Below, piece by piece: positions 16,914 through 26,564 of a DNA stretch of 64,000 nucleotides (the first letter of the stretch is position 1; the number at the start of each line of letters is the position of its first letter). A program made the position numbers and the translations under genes. The DNA lies in the NCBI GenBank assembly GCA_022820505.1, contig JAJEFK010000054.1:1-64000 (forward strand), read 5' to 3'. The stretch comes from Acidimicrobiia bacterium. GTDB taxonomy: Bacteria; Actinomycetota; Acidimicrobiia; Acidimicrobiales; Poriferisodalaceae. The notes beneath the pieces are model-generated. The model worked only from the letters and a program-made list of their open reading frames with translations, was not told where the DNA came from and did not search any database.

Positions 16914-17711
16914 TCAGGCGAAATTCGGGCGGCGCTTCTCGACGATGGCAGCGTGACCCTCGCGCACATCGGCACCTGTGAAGCCCAGCATCTCGAGCGC
17001 TGCAGAGGTGTCGAAGATGGGCCCCGCCATCCGCATCCAGTTGTTGAGGCTGTACTTGGTCCAGCGGATGGCGCTCTGGCTCCCCGCCGCCAGCCTGCGG
17101 GCGACGGCGAATGCCTCGTCGAGCACGGCATCGTCGTCGACCACCTTGCTGACGAGGCCCATGTCGTCGGCCTCTTCGCCCGTGATCGTGTCGCAGGTCA
17201 ACAGGTAGTACTTCGACTTGGCCATACCGCACAGGATCGGCCACACGATCGCTGCGTGATCGCCGGCGGCCACGCCGAGCTTGGTGTGCCCGTCCACGAT
17301 CCGCGCGCTGCGCCCAGCGATGGAGATGTCGGCCATGAGCGCCGCCGCCAGACCGGCCCCGACGGCAACACCCTCGATGGCCGACACGATGATCTTGGAG
17401 CAGTTGATCATGTTGTAGACGATGTCTCGCGCCTCGCGCAGTGCCCGCTGGCGCGTCTCGAAGTCGTCCATGATCTCCTGGATCATGTCCAGGTCGCCGC
17501 CGGCGGAGAACGTGCCGTTGGCGCCCCGGATGACGGCCACCCGGGCGTCAGGATCGTCGTCTACTGCCCGCCAGACATCGGCCAGCGCCAGGTGCTTGGG
17601 CGCATCCACCGAATTCAGCCGACCTGGCGTATCGATCACGATCTCGAGCACGCCGTCGTCGTCGGGACCGATGATCTGGAGCGCGGAGAAGGGGGCGTAG
17701 CGGTCGTTCAT
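16914..17711 (-). CDS. enoyl-CoA hydratase/isomerase family protein
   Basis: 265 residues of the crotonase fold. The oxyanion-hole segments are present: [12 protein letters not shown] near residue 66 and [19 protein letters not shown] near 110. The two Glu residues of classical enoyl-CoA hydratase are not clearly in place ([16 protein letters not shown] occupies that region), so it could be another crotonase-type reaction such as isomerisation or C-C cleavage. The ATG at 17711 has a TAGCTT hexamer ending eight bases upstream. It pairs with the CoA-transferase downstream, suggesting activation and beta-oxidation of one acid. Confidence 0.88.
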   Translation of the reverse strand: MNDRYAPFSALQIIGPDDDGVLEIVIDTPGRLNSVDAPKHLALADVWRAVDDDPDARVAVIRGANGTFSAGGDLDMIQEIMDDFETRQRALREARDIVYNMINCSKIIVSAIEGVAVGAGLAAALMADISIAGRSARIVDGHTKLGVAAGDHAAIVWPILCGMAKSKYYLLTCDTITGEEADDMGLVSKVVDDDAVLDEAFAVARRLAAGSQSAIRWTKYSLNNWMRMAGPIFDTSAALEMLGFTGADVREGHAAIVEKRRPNFA

Positions 17712-17719
17712 GGCGCTCG

Positions 17720-17725
17720 AAGCTA
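17720..17725 (-). promoter_or_regulatory. leaderless-type -10 hexamer for the crotonase gene
   Basis: TAGCTT on the minus strand, eight bases before the ATG at 17711. Its TAG is also the stop codon of the HIT gene. Confidence 0.4.
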
Positions 17726-18208
17726 GTTGTTCGGGGTGGCAGCCGCCGGGGCCTGCGAGCTGGGCGCGCTGAGCAACCGGTACGCCGATTCGATCTCGCC
17801 GGCCGGTGCGAAGATCCGCTCCCACGGGTGCAGCAGCCGGTCCCGCCCGTAGCGGGGGATCACGTGGATGTGGAAGTGAAACTGCGTCTGGTCTGCAGCA
17901 GCGCCGTTGTTGTTGAGCAGATTCACGCCCGCCGGCTTCAGCCGCTCGCGCACCAGGCTCGCCACCCGGCGTGCTGCCTGCATCACATGTGCGGCGTCGT
18001 CATCGGTGAGTTCCCAGATGTCGGTCACGTGCCGGCGGGGGATGACCAGACAGTGACCGACGGTCATGGGCAGGCGATCCATGAACGCCACGGCGTGATC
18101 GTCTTCGTAGATGCGCAGCGCCCCGATGTCGCCTGCCACGATCGAACAGAACGTGCAGCCTGGCATCCGCCCCGCAGCCAACCCAGCGTCCGGCGAGGAA
18201 TTCGTCAC
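17723..18208 (-). CDS. HIT family protein (histidine triad hydrolase)
   Basis: 161 residues. The histidine triad is visible as [10 protein letters not shown] near residue 112, the catalytic His-x-His-x-His. [10 protein letters not shown] near 18 gives the first Cys pair of the zinc-binding Hint group, and [18 protein letters not shown] near 50 supplies further conserved residues. Members hydrolyse nucleoside phosphoramidates, adenylates or dinucleotides. GTG is the nominal start; an internal ATG just before the CxxC would give a protein of more typical length. It lies between CoaA and the crotonase gene on the minus strand. Confidence 0.9.
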   Translation of the reverse strand: MTNSSPDAGLAAGRMPGCTFCSIVAGDIGALRIYEDDHAVAFMDRLPMTVGHCLVIPRRHVTDIWELTDDDAAHVMQAARRVASLVRERLKPAGVNLLNNNGAAADQTQFHFHIHVIPRYGRDRLLHPWERIFAPAGEIESAYRLLSAPSSQAPAAATPNN

Positions 18209-18229
18209 GAGTCGAGCATCCGTTGCGGC

Positions 18230-19189
18230 TCAGTGGTACCGGAGCTCGACGTGGTCGATGACGTGGTCGTGGCCCTTTGCGAGCACCAGATCGGCTCGCG
18301 CCCGCGTCGGCAGGATGTTCTCCTGCAGGTTGACGAGGTTGATCGAGCGCCAGATCGTGCGCGCGACCGCGTCGGCGGCAGAAGGCGGCAGATCGGCGAA
18401 CTGAGCGAAATAGGCGGACTGCTCGCGGAACACCGTCTTGCGCAGTTGCTGGAAGCGCTCGACGTACCACTCCTCGAGATCTTCGGCCTCGGCATCGACA
18501 TAGATCGTGAAGTCGAAGAAGTCCGACACGAACGGCGTGCTCGACGGCGGCCCGGTCTGCAGCACATTCAGACCCTCGACGATGAGGATGTCGGGCTGGT
18601 TGATGAGCTGAACCTCGTCGGTCACGTCGTACAGGCTGTGCGAGTAGACGGGCGCAGCGACATCGGGTTCGCCGCTTGAGATCCGCTGGAGGAAATCGCG
18701 CAGCTCGCCGCGGCGGTACGACTCGGGAAAGCCCTTGCGCCCGAGGATGCCGCGCGCGGTGAGCTCGGCATTCGGCAGCAGGAACCCGTCCGTCGTGACC
18801 AGATCCACTTCCGGGTGATCCGGCCACGAGGCCAAGACAGCTCGCAGGATGCGTGCCGTGGTGCTCTTGCCGGCCGAGACGCTTCCGCCGATGCCGATCA
18901 GGTACGGGCGCGGTGGCAGCACCCTGCCGAAGAAGCCCTCGGTGGCGGCGCGCAGCTGGCGCTTGGCTGCGACACGCAGGTTCAACAAGCGCGACAGGGG
19001 CAGGTAGATGTCGCGCACCATGTCGAGCGTCACGGGCTCGACGAGGCCCGCGAGCGCCTCGAGCTCGGCTTCGGTCAATGACAGCGGCGTGGCGTCGCGC
19101 AGCTTCGCCCACTGCTCGCGGGTGAACCTGCAATGCCGGTCATCGATGCCCGGCTCGAGCCTTCTGTCGAATGCAGCGGCGTCCGTCAC
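18230..19189 (-). CDS. coaA: type I pantothenate kinase
   Basis: 319 residues, close to the length of E. coli and mycobacterial CoaA. The P-loop [10 protein letters not shown] lies near residue 100; the following [22 protein letters not shown] and YSHSLYDV segments are diagnostic for the bacterial type I kinase, as is the VEGLNVLQ strand. It catalyses the first step of coenzyme A synthesis, phosphorylation of pantothenate. A GTG start was chosen because the preceding gene's stop is four bases away and this matches family length. Its place among CoA-ester enzymes may be coincidence but is consistent with high CoA demand. Confidence 0.95.
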   Translation of the reverse strand: MTDAAAFDRRLEPGIDDRHCRFTREQWAKLRDATPLSLTEAELEALAGLVEPVTLDMVRDIYLPLSRLLNLRVAAKRQLRAATEGFFGRVLPPRPYLIGIGGSVSAGKSTTARILRAVLASWPDHPEVDLVTTDGFLLPNAELTARGILGRKGFPESYRRGELRDFLQRISSGEPDVAAPVYSHSLYDVTDEVQLINQPDILIVEGLNVLQTGPPSSTPFVSDFFDFTIYVDAEAEDLEEWYVERFQQLRKTVFREQSAYFAQFADLPPSAADAVARTIWRSINLVNLQENILPTRARADLVLAKGHDHVIDHVELRYH

Positions 19190-19193
19190 CCGC

Positions 19194-20462
19194 CTAGCTT
19201 GGCGAACTTGTGGCACTGACCGCAACCGGGTCGTACGCGCCTTGTGCCGCCGCCATGCCCCGATGCCAGCGACGAGGTGTCGCGATGGCCGCTCGCGGGT
19301 AGTCCTCGAACATCCAGCGGGCAAACTGCCGGCGAGTCCAATCGGACCAGTCGACCGCTCGAAGCGAGAGCTCGGCCAGACGTTCGTGCGCGAGGACGCG
19401 GCTGAGCCCGCGCGCCAGCCGGTGGTCGAGCGTGAACTCGCCTCGCGTCTCGCGCACGTAGCGAGCCGTCACGCTGTGCGGGGGGCCGCCGCGCGCAATC
19501 GCCGCCGCCGCCATCCGCCCCATCTGCAGAGCCTGGCCGATTCCCTCGCCGGTGAGCGGGTCTGCGGCCGCAGCGGCGTCGCCGCACAGCAGCGTGCGGC
19601 CTCGGGCCAGCTCCAGCTCTCCCAGCCGCGCCGGTATCGGCCACGCCCGCGTCGGGCCGTCGGGTTGGTGAGGGCCGAGCACGCTCGCGATGTGACGACG
19701 CTCGGTGAGGCTCGCCCAGACCGAAGCGATCTCGCTGCCGTCGAGCTTGCCAGCGTCGCCAGCGGAGTCGTGGCCGCGGCGGTCTCGTGGCACTCCGAAG
19801 CCGACATTGACTCGCCCGTCCCCCAAGGGGAACGACCAAGCGTAGCCCGGCAGCAGGTCGGGCTCGAACCAGACCCACATGTCGCGGGCAGCGGGGCCGC
19901 TCGCGCGCAGGTAGCCACGAAACGCATGCCAATCGCCGCGGTAGCGATGTGGGCCGATGCCGAGCGCTTTGCGCACGGCGGAATAGACGCCATCGGCAGC
20001 CACCACGAATCGGGCCTGCACGACGCTGCCGTCGCTGAGCCGGACGGACGCCGAGCTCGCTCGCTCGCCGGGATCCTCGAAACTGTCGAATGCGATGCCG
20101 AGACGCACGTCGGCCTGCGCTGACGCTGCGAGGTCGACGAGTGCCGCATCCAGCTCGGCGCGCCGGCACACGCTCGCAAACTGCCCGCGCCCGTCGGGGA
20201 GGGGCAGCCTCATGACGCGCCCGCGCGGCGTGCGCACGCACGCAGCTGCCACCGGCATCCACGAGTTCATCCGATCCGGCCGCAGGCCGAGCGACTCGAG
20301 CTCGCGCAGCGCGAGCGCTGTGAGGCCGTCGCCGCAGCACTTGTCACGTCCTGGCGCCGCTCGGTCGACGAGCATGACCCCGAGTCCCGCGCGGCGTGCC
20401 CACACGGCCGCGGATGCGCCCGCCGGGCCGGCACCGACGATCAGGACATCGACGATGGTCAC
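19194..20462 (-). CDS. geranylgeranyl reductase family FAD-dependent oxidoreductase
   Basis: 422 residues from a GTG at 20462, placed directly before the FAD-binding motif [18 protein letters not shown]; the longer upstream frame overlaps the VanW gene. Further flavoprotein features are the [18 protein letters not shown] motif near residue 45, which is typical of prenyl reductases, the [17 protein letters not shown] segment near 150, and [23 protein letters not shown] near 280, which binds the FAD ribitol. Members reduce isoprenoid chains, for example of menaquinone (MenJ type) or lipids. The exact isoprenoid substrate is not known here. Confidence 0.87.
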   Translation of the reverse strand: MTIVDVLIVGAGPAGASAAVWARRAGLGVMLVDRAAPGRDKCCGDGLTALALRELESLGLRPDRMNSWMPVAAACVRTPRGRVMRLPLPDGRGQFASVCRRAELDAALVDLAASAQADVRLGIAFDSFEDPGERASSASVRLSDGSVVQARFVVAADGVYSAVRKALGIGPHRYRGDWHAFRGYLRASGPAARDMWVWFEPDLLPGYAWSFPLGDGRVNVGFGVPRDRRGHDSAGDAGKLDGSEIASVWASLTERRHIASVLGPHQPDGPTRAWPIPARLGELELARGRTLLCGDAAAAADPLTGEGIGQALQMGRMAAAAIARGGPPHSVTARYVRETRGEFTLDHRLARGLSRVLAHERLAELSLRAVDWSDWTRRQFARWMFEDYPRAAIATPRRWHRGMAAAQGAYDPVAVSATSSPS

Positions 20463-20466
20463 CCGC

Positions 20467-22623
20467 TCATGACCTCTGGGGCTCGCCGGTTTCGGTGACT
20501 CCATCGCCCGTGTCGGACTGCCCGTCCTCGGCCTCGTCGCCTTCGGTGCCGGTGCTGCCGGTTTCGCCGGTGTCGTCAGGCTCGGTGGAATCGCCCTCGC
20601 CACCGGCTGCGTCGCCTTCGCCGGATTCCGTTCCCTCGTCGGCCCTCAGCGTGCTCAGATCGACACCGAGACAGGGCTCGTCGGGATAGCGCGGCAGTTC
20701 CGAGTCGCGCTCGCCGGGCTGTTCAACGCATTCGAGCGGCGGGCATTCCACGATCGACCCGTCTGCACGCTCGCTGCCGTCATCGACCAACTCTGGCTCA
20801 GCCCCCTCGGCCTCGGCAGTGCCGGAATCATCCTCCGGCGCCTCGCCGTCGGCCGCTTGCTCGCCGCCTGGTGTCTCCGAGGGTGCGAGCAGCGGATCCA
20901 CGCATTGCCGCGGCACCGAACGCGCGCCGTCGCAGTCGCGTCCTTCTTCGGGCCGGTAGCGGGCGTGGAACGTGTCCGTGTCGACGGCGCCATCCGAGAA
21001 CACCCGTATCCGCTCCGTCCGGACCCGCCGGCAGAATTCCTGCATTTCCTCCTCGGGCTCGCCGATGGTCACCTGGACATTGCGCGTGGAGTACAGCTCG
21101 ACGGTGATCGATGTGTCGGTGTAGGTCGGCCAGATGAGCAGGCCGTACGGCGTGGGATTGGTGAACTTCAGATCGGGCTTCGGGTACGAGATGGTGGGAT
21201 CCAACCCGAACGGGTAACGGCTGAGGTACAGCGAGTGCGTCTGGTACTCGTCGATGGTCATACCGGCCCGGATCAACGCATTGAAGATGGTGGTGGCGAA
21301 CTGCGACACCCCGCCGCCGATGTCGTCGACCAGCACGCCCTTCTCGATGAAGCCGCCCTCCACGAAGCCCTTTTCTTCGGTACGCCGGCCGACATGCCCG
21401 TTCAGCGAGAGGCTCTCACCTGGCTCAACCACCGCGCCGCGCATCAATTCCGCGAAACGGTGGATGTTCTCGACGCGTCCCTGGCAGCACGCGTGCTTCG
21501 TGGTGAAGGTGCCGACGAGCTCGACGATGCCCAGCGCTTCCAGGTGTGCCTGCTCCTCCCGGCTCACCGCCGGGCGCGACGGCAGCGCCAGCGGTCCTTC
21601 GATGCGCGCCAGCAGCGCTTCTTCGATCAGGGCGCTCACATCCTCCGCGCAGCAAGCGACGCTGCCATCGCTCGCTACCACCGTCGGTACGCCGCTGACA
21701 ACGGCCATCGCGCCGGTGGTGAAGGGTGCCGATGCTGCGGCAAATGCTTCCTCGAGGTACGGCCCGACCTGCGCGTGATCGAACGCGATCTCCGGGGGTG
21801 TTGCCGCCGGGTCGAGCCGGAGCCAGCCGGCGACCGTCTCGACGGTGAGGTGGTGGGTTGCTTCGCCGTACGCCACCAGGAGGCTGCGACCGTAGTTCTG
21901 GTGTGCCGTGTTGACGGCCTGCTGCAACTCGGGCGTGTAGGCGATCGGCTCGCTCTGCGTCAGCTCTGCGGCGATCTCGATGCGGGTGAATGAGCGTGCA
22001 ATGCCCTCGAGCACCTGATCGACGATGGCATCTGCGTCGACGATCTGCCCGGGCAGGCCCAGGTCGACCGCCAGCGTGTCATTGACGACGACCACCGACG
22101 GGGGAGTCGCCGTGACACCGAGGTCAGTGGCGTTGGCCAGCACGGCTCGGGCCATCGACCGATCGACGAGGTACCGACGCTCGGTGAACTGGGGATCGGT
22201 GGACCACGCAACCCACGACTCAGCCTCTCCGCCGGTTTCTTCGGCATCGCCTGCTCGCAGTTCCCGAACGGCCCCGAACGTGGCGTCTCGCTCCAGCGCA
22301 ATGCCGAGGTCGGCCACCGTGAGCGTCAGCTCGCCGGTGTCGGTGCGCACCACGACAGGCGTGGCCGCCAGCTCGGCTGCGAGCGCGGCAATCCGCAAGT
22401 GCACGGTGTCGGGGCTCACTTGGGCCGGCGTGCCTGGAGCGGTCGTGGGAACGACGATTGGCGCATCGGTCGTCGTAGGAGCGGCCGATGTCGTCGGAGC
22501 AGTAGGCGGCGGAGCATCATCCGAGTTCCGGATCGCCAGCACAGCCGTCCCACCGATGGACGCGGCCAGGATGGCGGCCGCCGTGATGATCGACCAGCGA
22601 GGGGCCCACGTCGGCCAGTGCAC
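20467..22623 (-). CDS. VanW family protein with peptidoglycan-binding-like N-region
   Basis: 718 residues. An N-terminal membrane anchor (WSIITAAAILAASIGGTAVLAI) is followed by a Thr/Pro-rich stretch, about 280 residues with two YoaR-like repeats, and the VanW domain from about residue 375: TFTTKHACCQGRVENIHRFAE, GESLSLNGHVGRRTEEKGF and DDIGGGVSQFATTIFNALI. The last 130 residues are a highly acidic Glu/Gly/Thr tail with a few Cys. The protein would face the cell wall; the VanW role is not established biochemically. A TACGAT hexamer ends eight bases before the GTG start, indicating a leaderless transcript at the head of the minus-strand block. Confidence 0.88.
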   Translation of the reverse strand: MHWPTWAPRWSIITAAAILAASIGGTAVLAIRNSDDAPPPTAPTTSAAPTTTDAPIVVPTTAPGTPAQVSPDTVHLRIAALAAELAATPVVVRTDTGELTLTVADLGIALERDATFGAVRELRAGDAEETGGEAESWVAWSTDPQFTERRYLVDRSMARAVLANATDLGVTATPPSVVVVNDTLAVDLGLPGQIVDADAIVDQVLEGIARSFTRIEIAAELTQSEPIAYTPELQQAVNTAHQNYGRSLLVAYGEATHHLTVETVAGWLRLDPAATPPEIAFDHAQVGPYLEEAFAAASAPFTTGAMAVVSGVPTVVASDGSVACCAEDVSALIEEALLARIEGPLALPSRPAVSREEQAHLEALGIVELVGTFTTKHACCQGRVENIHRFAELMRGAVVEPGESLSLNGHVGRRTEEKGFVEGGFIEKGVLVDDIGGGVSQFATTIFNALIRAGMTIDEYQTHSLYLSRYPFGLDPTISYPKPDLKFTNPTPYGLLIWPTYTDTSITVELYSTRNVQVTIGEPEEEMQEFCRRVRTERIRVFSDGAVDTDTFHARYRPEEGRDCDGARSVPRQCVDPLLAPSETPGGEQAADGEAPEDDSGTAEAEGAEPELVDDGSERADGSIVECPPLECVEQPGERDSELPRYPDEPCLGVDLSTLRADEGTESGEGDAAGGEGDSTEPDDTGETGSTGTEGDEAEDGQSDTGDGVTETGEPQRS

Positions 22624-22631
22624 GAGGGTTG

Positions 22632-22637
22632 ATCGTA
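22632..22637 (-). promoter_or_regulatory. leaderless-type -10 hexamer for the VanW gene
   Basis: TACGAT on the minus strand, eight bases before the GTG at 22623. Confidence 0.5.
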
Positions 22638-22700
22638 CGGGTCACTTGCGGGCAGCGGGCGGCGCGTCGAACCTGCGATACTCCGAGCCGTCATCACCGC

Positions 22701-22832
22701 AAAGGAGGCTGCGTGGCGGCGCCGAGTGAGGCCCGCCGCCGGCGAGAGGGAAGGGACTCACAACATCATGAGCAAGCTGTGCGAAGGTCGGGTCGTCATC
22801 GTGACCGGAGGTGCCCGAGGCATCGGGCGTGA
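22701..22832 (+). other. orphan Shine-Dalgarno and Arg-rich short ORF overlapping the SDR start
   Basis: AAAGGAGG (22701-22708), one of the best ribosome sites in the window, precedes a GTG at 22713 that opens a 39-codon Arg-rich frame ending at 22832, inside the SDR gene. It could be a leader peptide coupled to SDR translation or a fortuitous frame. Confidence 0.3.
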
Positions 22833-23685
22833 GCATTGCCTGATGCTCGCCGAGCACGGCGCGAAGGTGGTCTGCAATGACCTGGGCGGTGCGCGCGACG
22901 GCACCGGCGCCGACATCGGTCCTGCCGACGAGGTCGTCAACGAGATCGCAGCGATGGGCGGCGAGGCGGTGGCGAACGGCGACGATGTCTCCGATTGGGA
23001 GGGCGCCCAGCGTCTCGTGAATCAAGCCATCGAGACCTTCGGCGACCTGCATGGCGTCGTGAACAACGCCGGCATTCTGCGCGACCGGATGCTGGTCAAC
23101 ATGACCGAGGCCGAATGGGATGCGGTGATCAAGGTTCACCTCAAGGGCACCTTCGCCCCGGCGCGCTGGGCCAGTTCCTACTGGCGAGAGAAGTCGAAGG
23201 CCGGCGAGCAAGTCAACGCGTCGATCGTGAACACGACGTCGGTGTCAGGCATCTACGGCAATCCGGGCCAGACCAACTACGGCGCCGCCAAGATGGGCAT
23301 CGCGGCCTTCACGATCATCGCAGCGCGTGAACTGGCGCGCTACGGCGTGCGGGTGAACGCAGTGGCGCCGGGCGCGCTCACGCGTATGACCGAGGACCTG
23401 GGCATGGGCGAAGCCTCCGAGGAAGACCAAGCCATGATGCATCCCCGCTACATCGCGCCGATTGTCACGTGGCTGTGCTCGGAAGAAGCAGCCGGCGTGT
23501 CCGGCCGTGTCTTCGAGGCCTCCGGACGCATGCTGGCGATTGCAGAGGGCTGGGAGCGCGGCCCGACCATCGACGCCATCGACGACCCGACGAAGATCGG
23601 CGATGCAGCCCGACAGCTCGTGCGAGACGCCCGCCTCAACAGCGGCATGAGCGGCGCGCCGGCCGACGGCGGCGTGGCCGACTGA
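22768..23685 (+). CDS. SDR family 3-hydroxyacyl-CoA dehydrogenase-like (MFE-2 type)
   Basis: 305 residues. The nucleotide-binding motif TGGARGIGREHCLMLAEHGA is followed by VVCNDLGGARDGTGAD, an insertion typical of the dehydrogenase unit of peroxisomal multifunctional enzyme type 2. The catalytic residues are in NTTSVSGIYGNPGQTNYGAAKMG: Ser, and the Tyr-x-x-x-Lys. It should oxidise (3R)-hydroxyacyl-CoA with NAD. The next gene is a MaoC-type hydratase, so the pair forms a split MFE-2. The ATG at 22768 was chosen because family members begin with a short segment before the Rossmann fold. Confidence 0.9.
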   Translation: MSKLCEGRVVIVTGGARGIGREHCLMLAEHGAKVVCNDLGGARDGTGADIGPADEVVNEIAAMGGEAVANGDDVSDWEGAQRLVNQAIETFGDLHGVVNNAGILRDRMLVNMTEAEWDAVIKVHLKGTFAPARWASSYWREKSKAGEQVNASIVNTTSVSGIYGNPGQTNYGAAKMGIAAFTIIAARELARYGVRVNAVAPGALTRMTEDLGMGEASEEDQAMMHPRYIAPIVTWLCSEEAAGVSGRVFEASGRMLAIAEGWERGPTIDAIDDPTKIGDAARQLVRDARLNSGMSGAPADGGVAD

Positions 23686-23737
23686 CCCGTACGCTCCAAC
23701 AACCCGCACACCACGAGAACAAGAGAGGCCATCAATC

Positions 23738-24619
23738 ATGGGACTCAACCCCGAAGCAGTCGGCGCCACCGGCACACCGACCAAGCGGTCGTGGACATTC
23801 CGCGATTCGCTGCTGTATGCCGTCGGCATCGGCGCCGGCGCGGAGGATCCGTTCGGATCCGAGCTGGAGTTCACCACCCACAACTCCAAGGACATCGCCC
23901 ACCAGGCGTTCCCGACCCAGGGCGTCGTCATCGGATTCGGTGCTGGCGGTGCCATGGCCAACGCCGGTGATCTCGACTGGGGCAAGCTGCTGCACGGCAG
24001 TCAGGGGATCACCGTGCACCAGCCGATCCCGACCGAGGGATCCGTCGAGATCACCGATCGCATCGCCGGCATGTGGGACAAGGGCGAGGGCCGCAACGCC
24101 ATCATCGACACCGAGGCCAGCGCGGTCGATCCTGATTCCGGCGACGTCATCTTCGAGCTTCGAAGCTCGGTGGTGATCCGCGGCTCAGGCGGTTTCGGGG
24201 GCGAGGCGGGCAGCACTGCGCCGCTGGTCAGCGCGCCCGACCGCGACCCCGACTACGAGATCTCGTACCGGACCCGCCCCGATCAGGCCCTGACTTACCG
24301 GCTGAGCGGCGACTACAACCCGCTGCACAGCGACCCGTGGTTCGCGACCGAGCTCGCCGGCTTCCCCAAGCCGATCCTGCACGGCCTGTGCACGTATGGC
24401 TTCACCGGCAGGGCGCTGCTGCACACCCTGTGCGAGGGCGATCCCGCCCGCTTCCGATCAATGGATTCCCGGTTCTCTGCACCGGTGTTTCCCGGTGACG
24501 AGCTCACCATCCAGGTGTGGGACGACGGCGAGGGCCGAGCGATCTACCGCACGGTGGCCCAGAAGGGCACCGACGAGCAGCGCGTGGTCATCGACAACGG
24601 CCTGTGCACCTACGCCTGA
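23738..24619 (+). CDS. MaoC-type enoyl-CoA hydratase 2 family protein
   Basis: 293 residues comprising two hot-dog folds. The C-terminal half carries the hydratase 2 motif TYRLSGDYNPLHSDPWFATELAGF (split near residues 186-209), with catalytic Asp, Asn and His, then PILHGLCTYGFTGRALL. The N-terminal half is the degenerate hot dog that shapes the acyl-CoA pocket, as in eukaryotic MFE-2. Reaction: hydration of 2-enoyl-CoA to the (3R)-hydroxy product, which the preceding SDR would oxidise. An AAGAGAGG ribosome site precedes the ATG. The gene is convergent with nucS. Confidence 0.9.
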   Translation: MGLNPEAVGATGTPTKRSWTFRDSLLYAVGIGAGAEDPFGSELEFTTHNSKDIAHQAFPTQGVVIGFGAGGAMANAGDLDWGKLLHGSQGITVHQPIPTEGSVEITDRIAGMWDKGEGRNAIIDTEASAVDPDSGDVIFELRSSVVIRGSGGFGGEAGSTAPLVSAPDRDPDYEISYRTRPDQALTYRLSGDYNPLHSDPWFATELAGFPKPILHGLCTYGFTGRALLHTLCEGDPARFRSMDSRFSAPVFPGDELTIQVWDDGEGRAIYRTVAQKGTDEQRVVIDNGLCTYA

Positions 24620-24631
24620 TCGAGAACAGCC

Positions 24632-25291
24632 CTAAAACAGCTTGAGGGCGTCGCTGGTAATGCCGCGCAGCTCGTCGTAGTCGAGCACGACACAGCGGAT
24701 GCCACGATCGGCCGCGAGCACCCGCGCCTGGGGCTTGATCTCCTGCGCAGCGAAGACACCGCTCACGGGCGCCAAGCGGGCATCCCTGTTCAGGTACTCG
24801 AGATAGCGGCACAGCTGCTCGACGCCGTCGATCTCGCCCCGCCGCTTGATCTCCACTGCCAGCGTCGAGCCGTCGCTGTCGCGGCACAGCAGATCGACGG
24901 GACCGATGTCGGTCGGGTACTCGCGCCGCACCAGCTCCGCGCCGTCGGCCAGCGTCTCGGGATGCGCGGCCACCAGTTCTTGCAGGTGGGCTTCGACGCC
25001 GTCCCGCTCGAGGCCGGGATCGATGCCCATGTCATGGGCGGTGTCGCTGATCACCTCGGCGATGCGGATCTCGAGACGCTCGCCCTTGTCGTTCGTGACG
25101 CGCCACAGATCGGGCTCGCAGACGAGCCGGTTGGGCGCATTCATCCAGTTCAGCGGCTTGTAGGCACCGCCGTCGGCATGAATGGCCACGCATCCGTCGG
25201 CCTTCACCATGATCAGTCGGACGGCCTCGGGCAGGTGCGCGTCGAGCCGTCCCGAGTAGTCGACCGTGCAGCGAGCGATGACCAGCCGCAC
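24632..25291 (-). CDS. nucS: endonuclease NucS (non-canonical mismatch repair)
   Basis: 219 residues, matching actinobacterial NucS. The N-terminal DNA-binding domain shows [24 protein letters not shown] (split near 27-50). The catalytic domain has the RecB-like core: [22 protein letters not shown], in which Asp and Glu-x-Lys coordinate the metal. The C-terminus ends in DALKLF, resembling the beta-clamp-binding tail that activates NucS in mycobacteria. NucS cuts both strands at mismatches and substitutes for MutS/MutL in actinobacteria and some archaea, which supports the taxonomic placement. GTG start. Confidence 0.93.
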   Translation of the reverse strand: MRLVIARCTVDYSGRLDAHLPEAVRLIMVKADGCVAIHADGGAYKPLNWMNAPNRLVCEPDLWRVTNDKGERLEIRIAEVISDTAHDMGIDPGLERDGVEAHLQELVAAHPETLADGAELVRREYPTDIGPVDLLCRDSDGSTLAVEIKRRGEIDGVEQLCRYLEYLNRDARLAPVSGVFAAQEIKPQARVLAADRGIRCVVLDYDELRGITSDALKLF

Positions 25292-25298
25292 TGGTCAA

Positions 25299-25371
25299 GA
25301 GGCTGAGCCGTCAGGCGAAGCCGTGGCCCGAGCGGCCCGTGAGCGCAGCGAACAAGAGCGGGAGACAACAG
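25299..25371 (+). repeat. intergenic repeat, copy A
   Basis: Shares a core of about 53 bases (25314-25366, containing GCCGTGGCCCGAGCGGCCCG and AGCGAACAAGAGCGGG) with copies near 35214 and 43732; its left flank GAGGCTGAGCCG is shared only with the third copy. A GGCC-CGAGC-GGCC palindrome lies inside. It is located between the MBL stop and the nucS start. Confidence 0.8.
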
Positions 25372-25408
25372 GCGCCGGGACGGGAAGGCTCGGCAGTTCG
25401 CGCATGCT

Positions 25409-26440
25409 CTACGCGGCTGCTGTCAGCTCGTAGACCGACGTGAGCTTGGGCTCGCCCCCGTCGGGCCCGTCGGCATCGAGCACCCGGGCGCGGCCGCTCT
25501 CGACGAGATGGAGCATGTGCGCGTAGACCGAGCTTGCCGCCGGGTACCACAGACGCTTGTCGTAGGCCTCGTACATCTTCGGAACGAAATCCGCTATGCG
25601 GCACGGTCCCGGCCGGAGGTGCTCGATGATCTGCTGCTCGCGGTCGCTGCGGTGCGCGATGAACGAGCGCACGTATGCCGTGGGCTCGGGAATCGGGGGG
25701 CCGTGGGTCGGCCAGTACCGCTCGTGGTCGAATTCGAGCAGCTTCGCCAGCGAGTCGAGGTAGTCCTGCATGGAGCCGTCGGGAGGACCCACGACGCTCG
25801 TTGCCCAGCCCATGACGTGGTCGCCCGAGAAGAGCGAGTTTTCCTCCAGCAGCTCGTAGCACAGGTGGTTCGAGCAGTGACCCGGCGTGTGCACCGCGCG
25901 CAGCGTCCAGCCGTCACCGGCGACGATGTCGCCGTCGACCAGCGCGACATCGGGGACGAAGTCGGTGTCGGCACCTTCCCGCTTCAGTTCCTCGGGCAGC
26001 TCGTCGAACTCGGCCTGGTACTTCTCCTGCTCCTCGGCGCTGATGTAGCCGGAGAAGTCGACACGATCGTCGGGATCGAGCTTCCACACGCTGGCGTGCG
26101 GGCCGTAGCCGTAGCTGAGCGCGCCGGTGGCCGCGACCAGGTCGCCGGTGAGGGGCGAGTGATCGCTGTGGGTGTGCGTCACGAGAGCAGCACCGACCGT
26201 CTCGCCAGGTTCGAGTGCCGCGAGGACATCGTCGAGATGGCTCGCGAGCGGCGGCCCGGCGTCGATCACTGCAACCTCGCCGCGCCCCACGATGTAGGTG
26301 CCGGTGCCGCGATAGGTGAACGGCGTCGGGTTCTTGCAGATAACACGGCGGATCATCGGCGACACCTGGTCGCAGGCGCCATAGTCGAACTCGCCGAGAT
26401 CTCGATAGTGCTCGATGGTCACCGGCATCGGCTGCTCCAT
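25409..26440 (-). CDS. MBL fold metallo-hydrolase
   Basis: 343 residues. The zinc-binding motif THTHSDHSP lies near residue 88; further ligands are the His of VHTPGHCSNH near 187 and the Asp of FSGDHVMGW near 207, with a late His in YWPTHGPPIPEP near 245. The last 80 residues look like the small winged-helix lid seen in LACTB2-type enzymes. Such hydrolases act on thioesters, lactones or RNA; the substrate is unknown. An internal ATG at codon 5 is an alternative start. The gene diverges from the PEP-swivel gene across a 124-base region with a strong hairpin. Confidence 0.87.
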   Translation of the reverse strand: MEQPMPVTIEHYRDLGEFDYGACDQVSPMIRRVICKNPTPFTYRGTGTYIVGRGEVAVIDAGPPLASHLDDVLAALEPGETVGAALVTHTHSDHSPLTGDLVAATGALSYGYGPHASVWKLDPDDRVDFSGYISAEEQEKYQAEFDELPEELKREGADTDFVPDVALVDGDIVAGDGWTLRAVHTPGHCSNHLCYELLEENSLFSGDHVMGWATSVVGPPDGSMQDYLDSLAKLLEFDHERYWPTHGPPIPEPTAYVRSFIAHRSDREQQIIEHLRPGPCRIADFVPKMYEAYDKRLWYPAASSVYAHMLHLVESGRARVLDADGPDGGEPKLTSVYELTAAA

Positions 26441-26487
26441 GTCGGGTCGGAACGCGTGCGTGACGGTCTAGCATCACATCACGGCCT

Positions 26488-26527
26488 GGCCGGGCAGCCG
26501 CCATGAGGGGGAGGCGGCTGCCCGGCC
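26488..26527. promoter_or_regulatory. perfect 15-bp inverted repeat in a divergent intergenic region
   Basis: GGCCGGGCAGCCGCC (26488-26502) and GGCGGCTGCCCGGCC (26513-26527) pair perfectly around a ten-base purine-rich loop. It lies between divergent starts at 26440 and 26565, so it is unlikely to end either gene; it may be an operator, a 5'-leader structure or a block to antisense transcription. Confidence 0.6.
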
Positions 26528-26564
26528 CGCTGTGCTTTCACGTTCAGCACCGTCGGGAGGGAAC

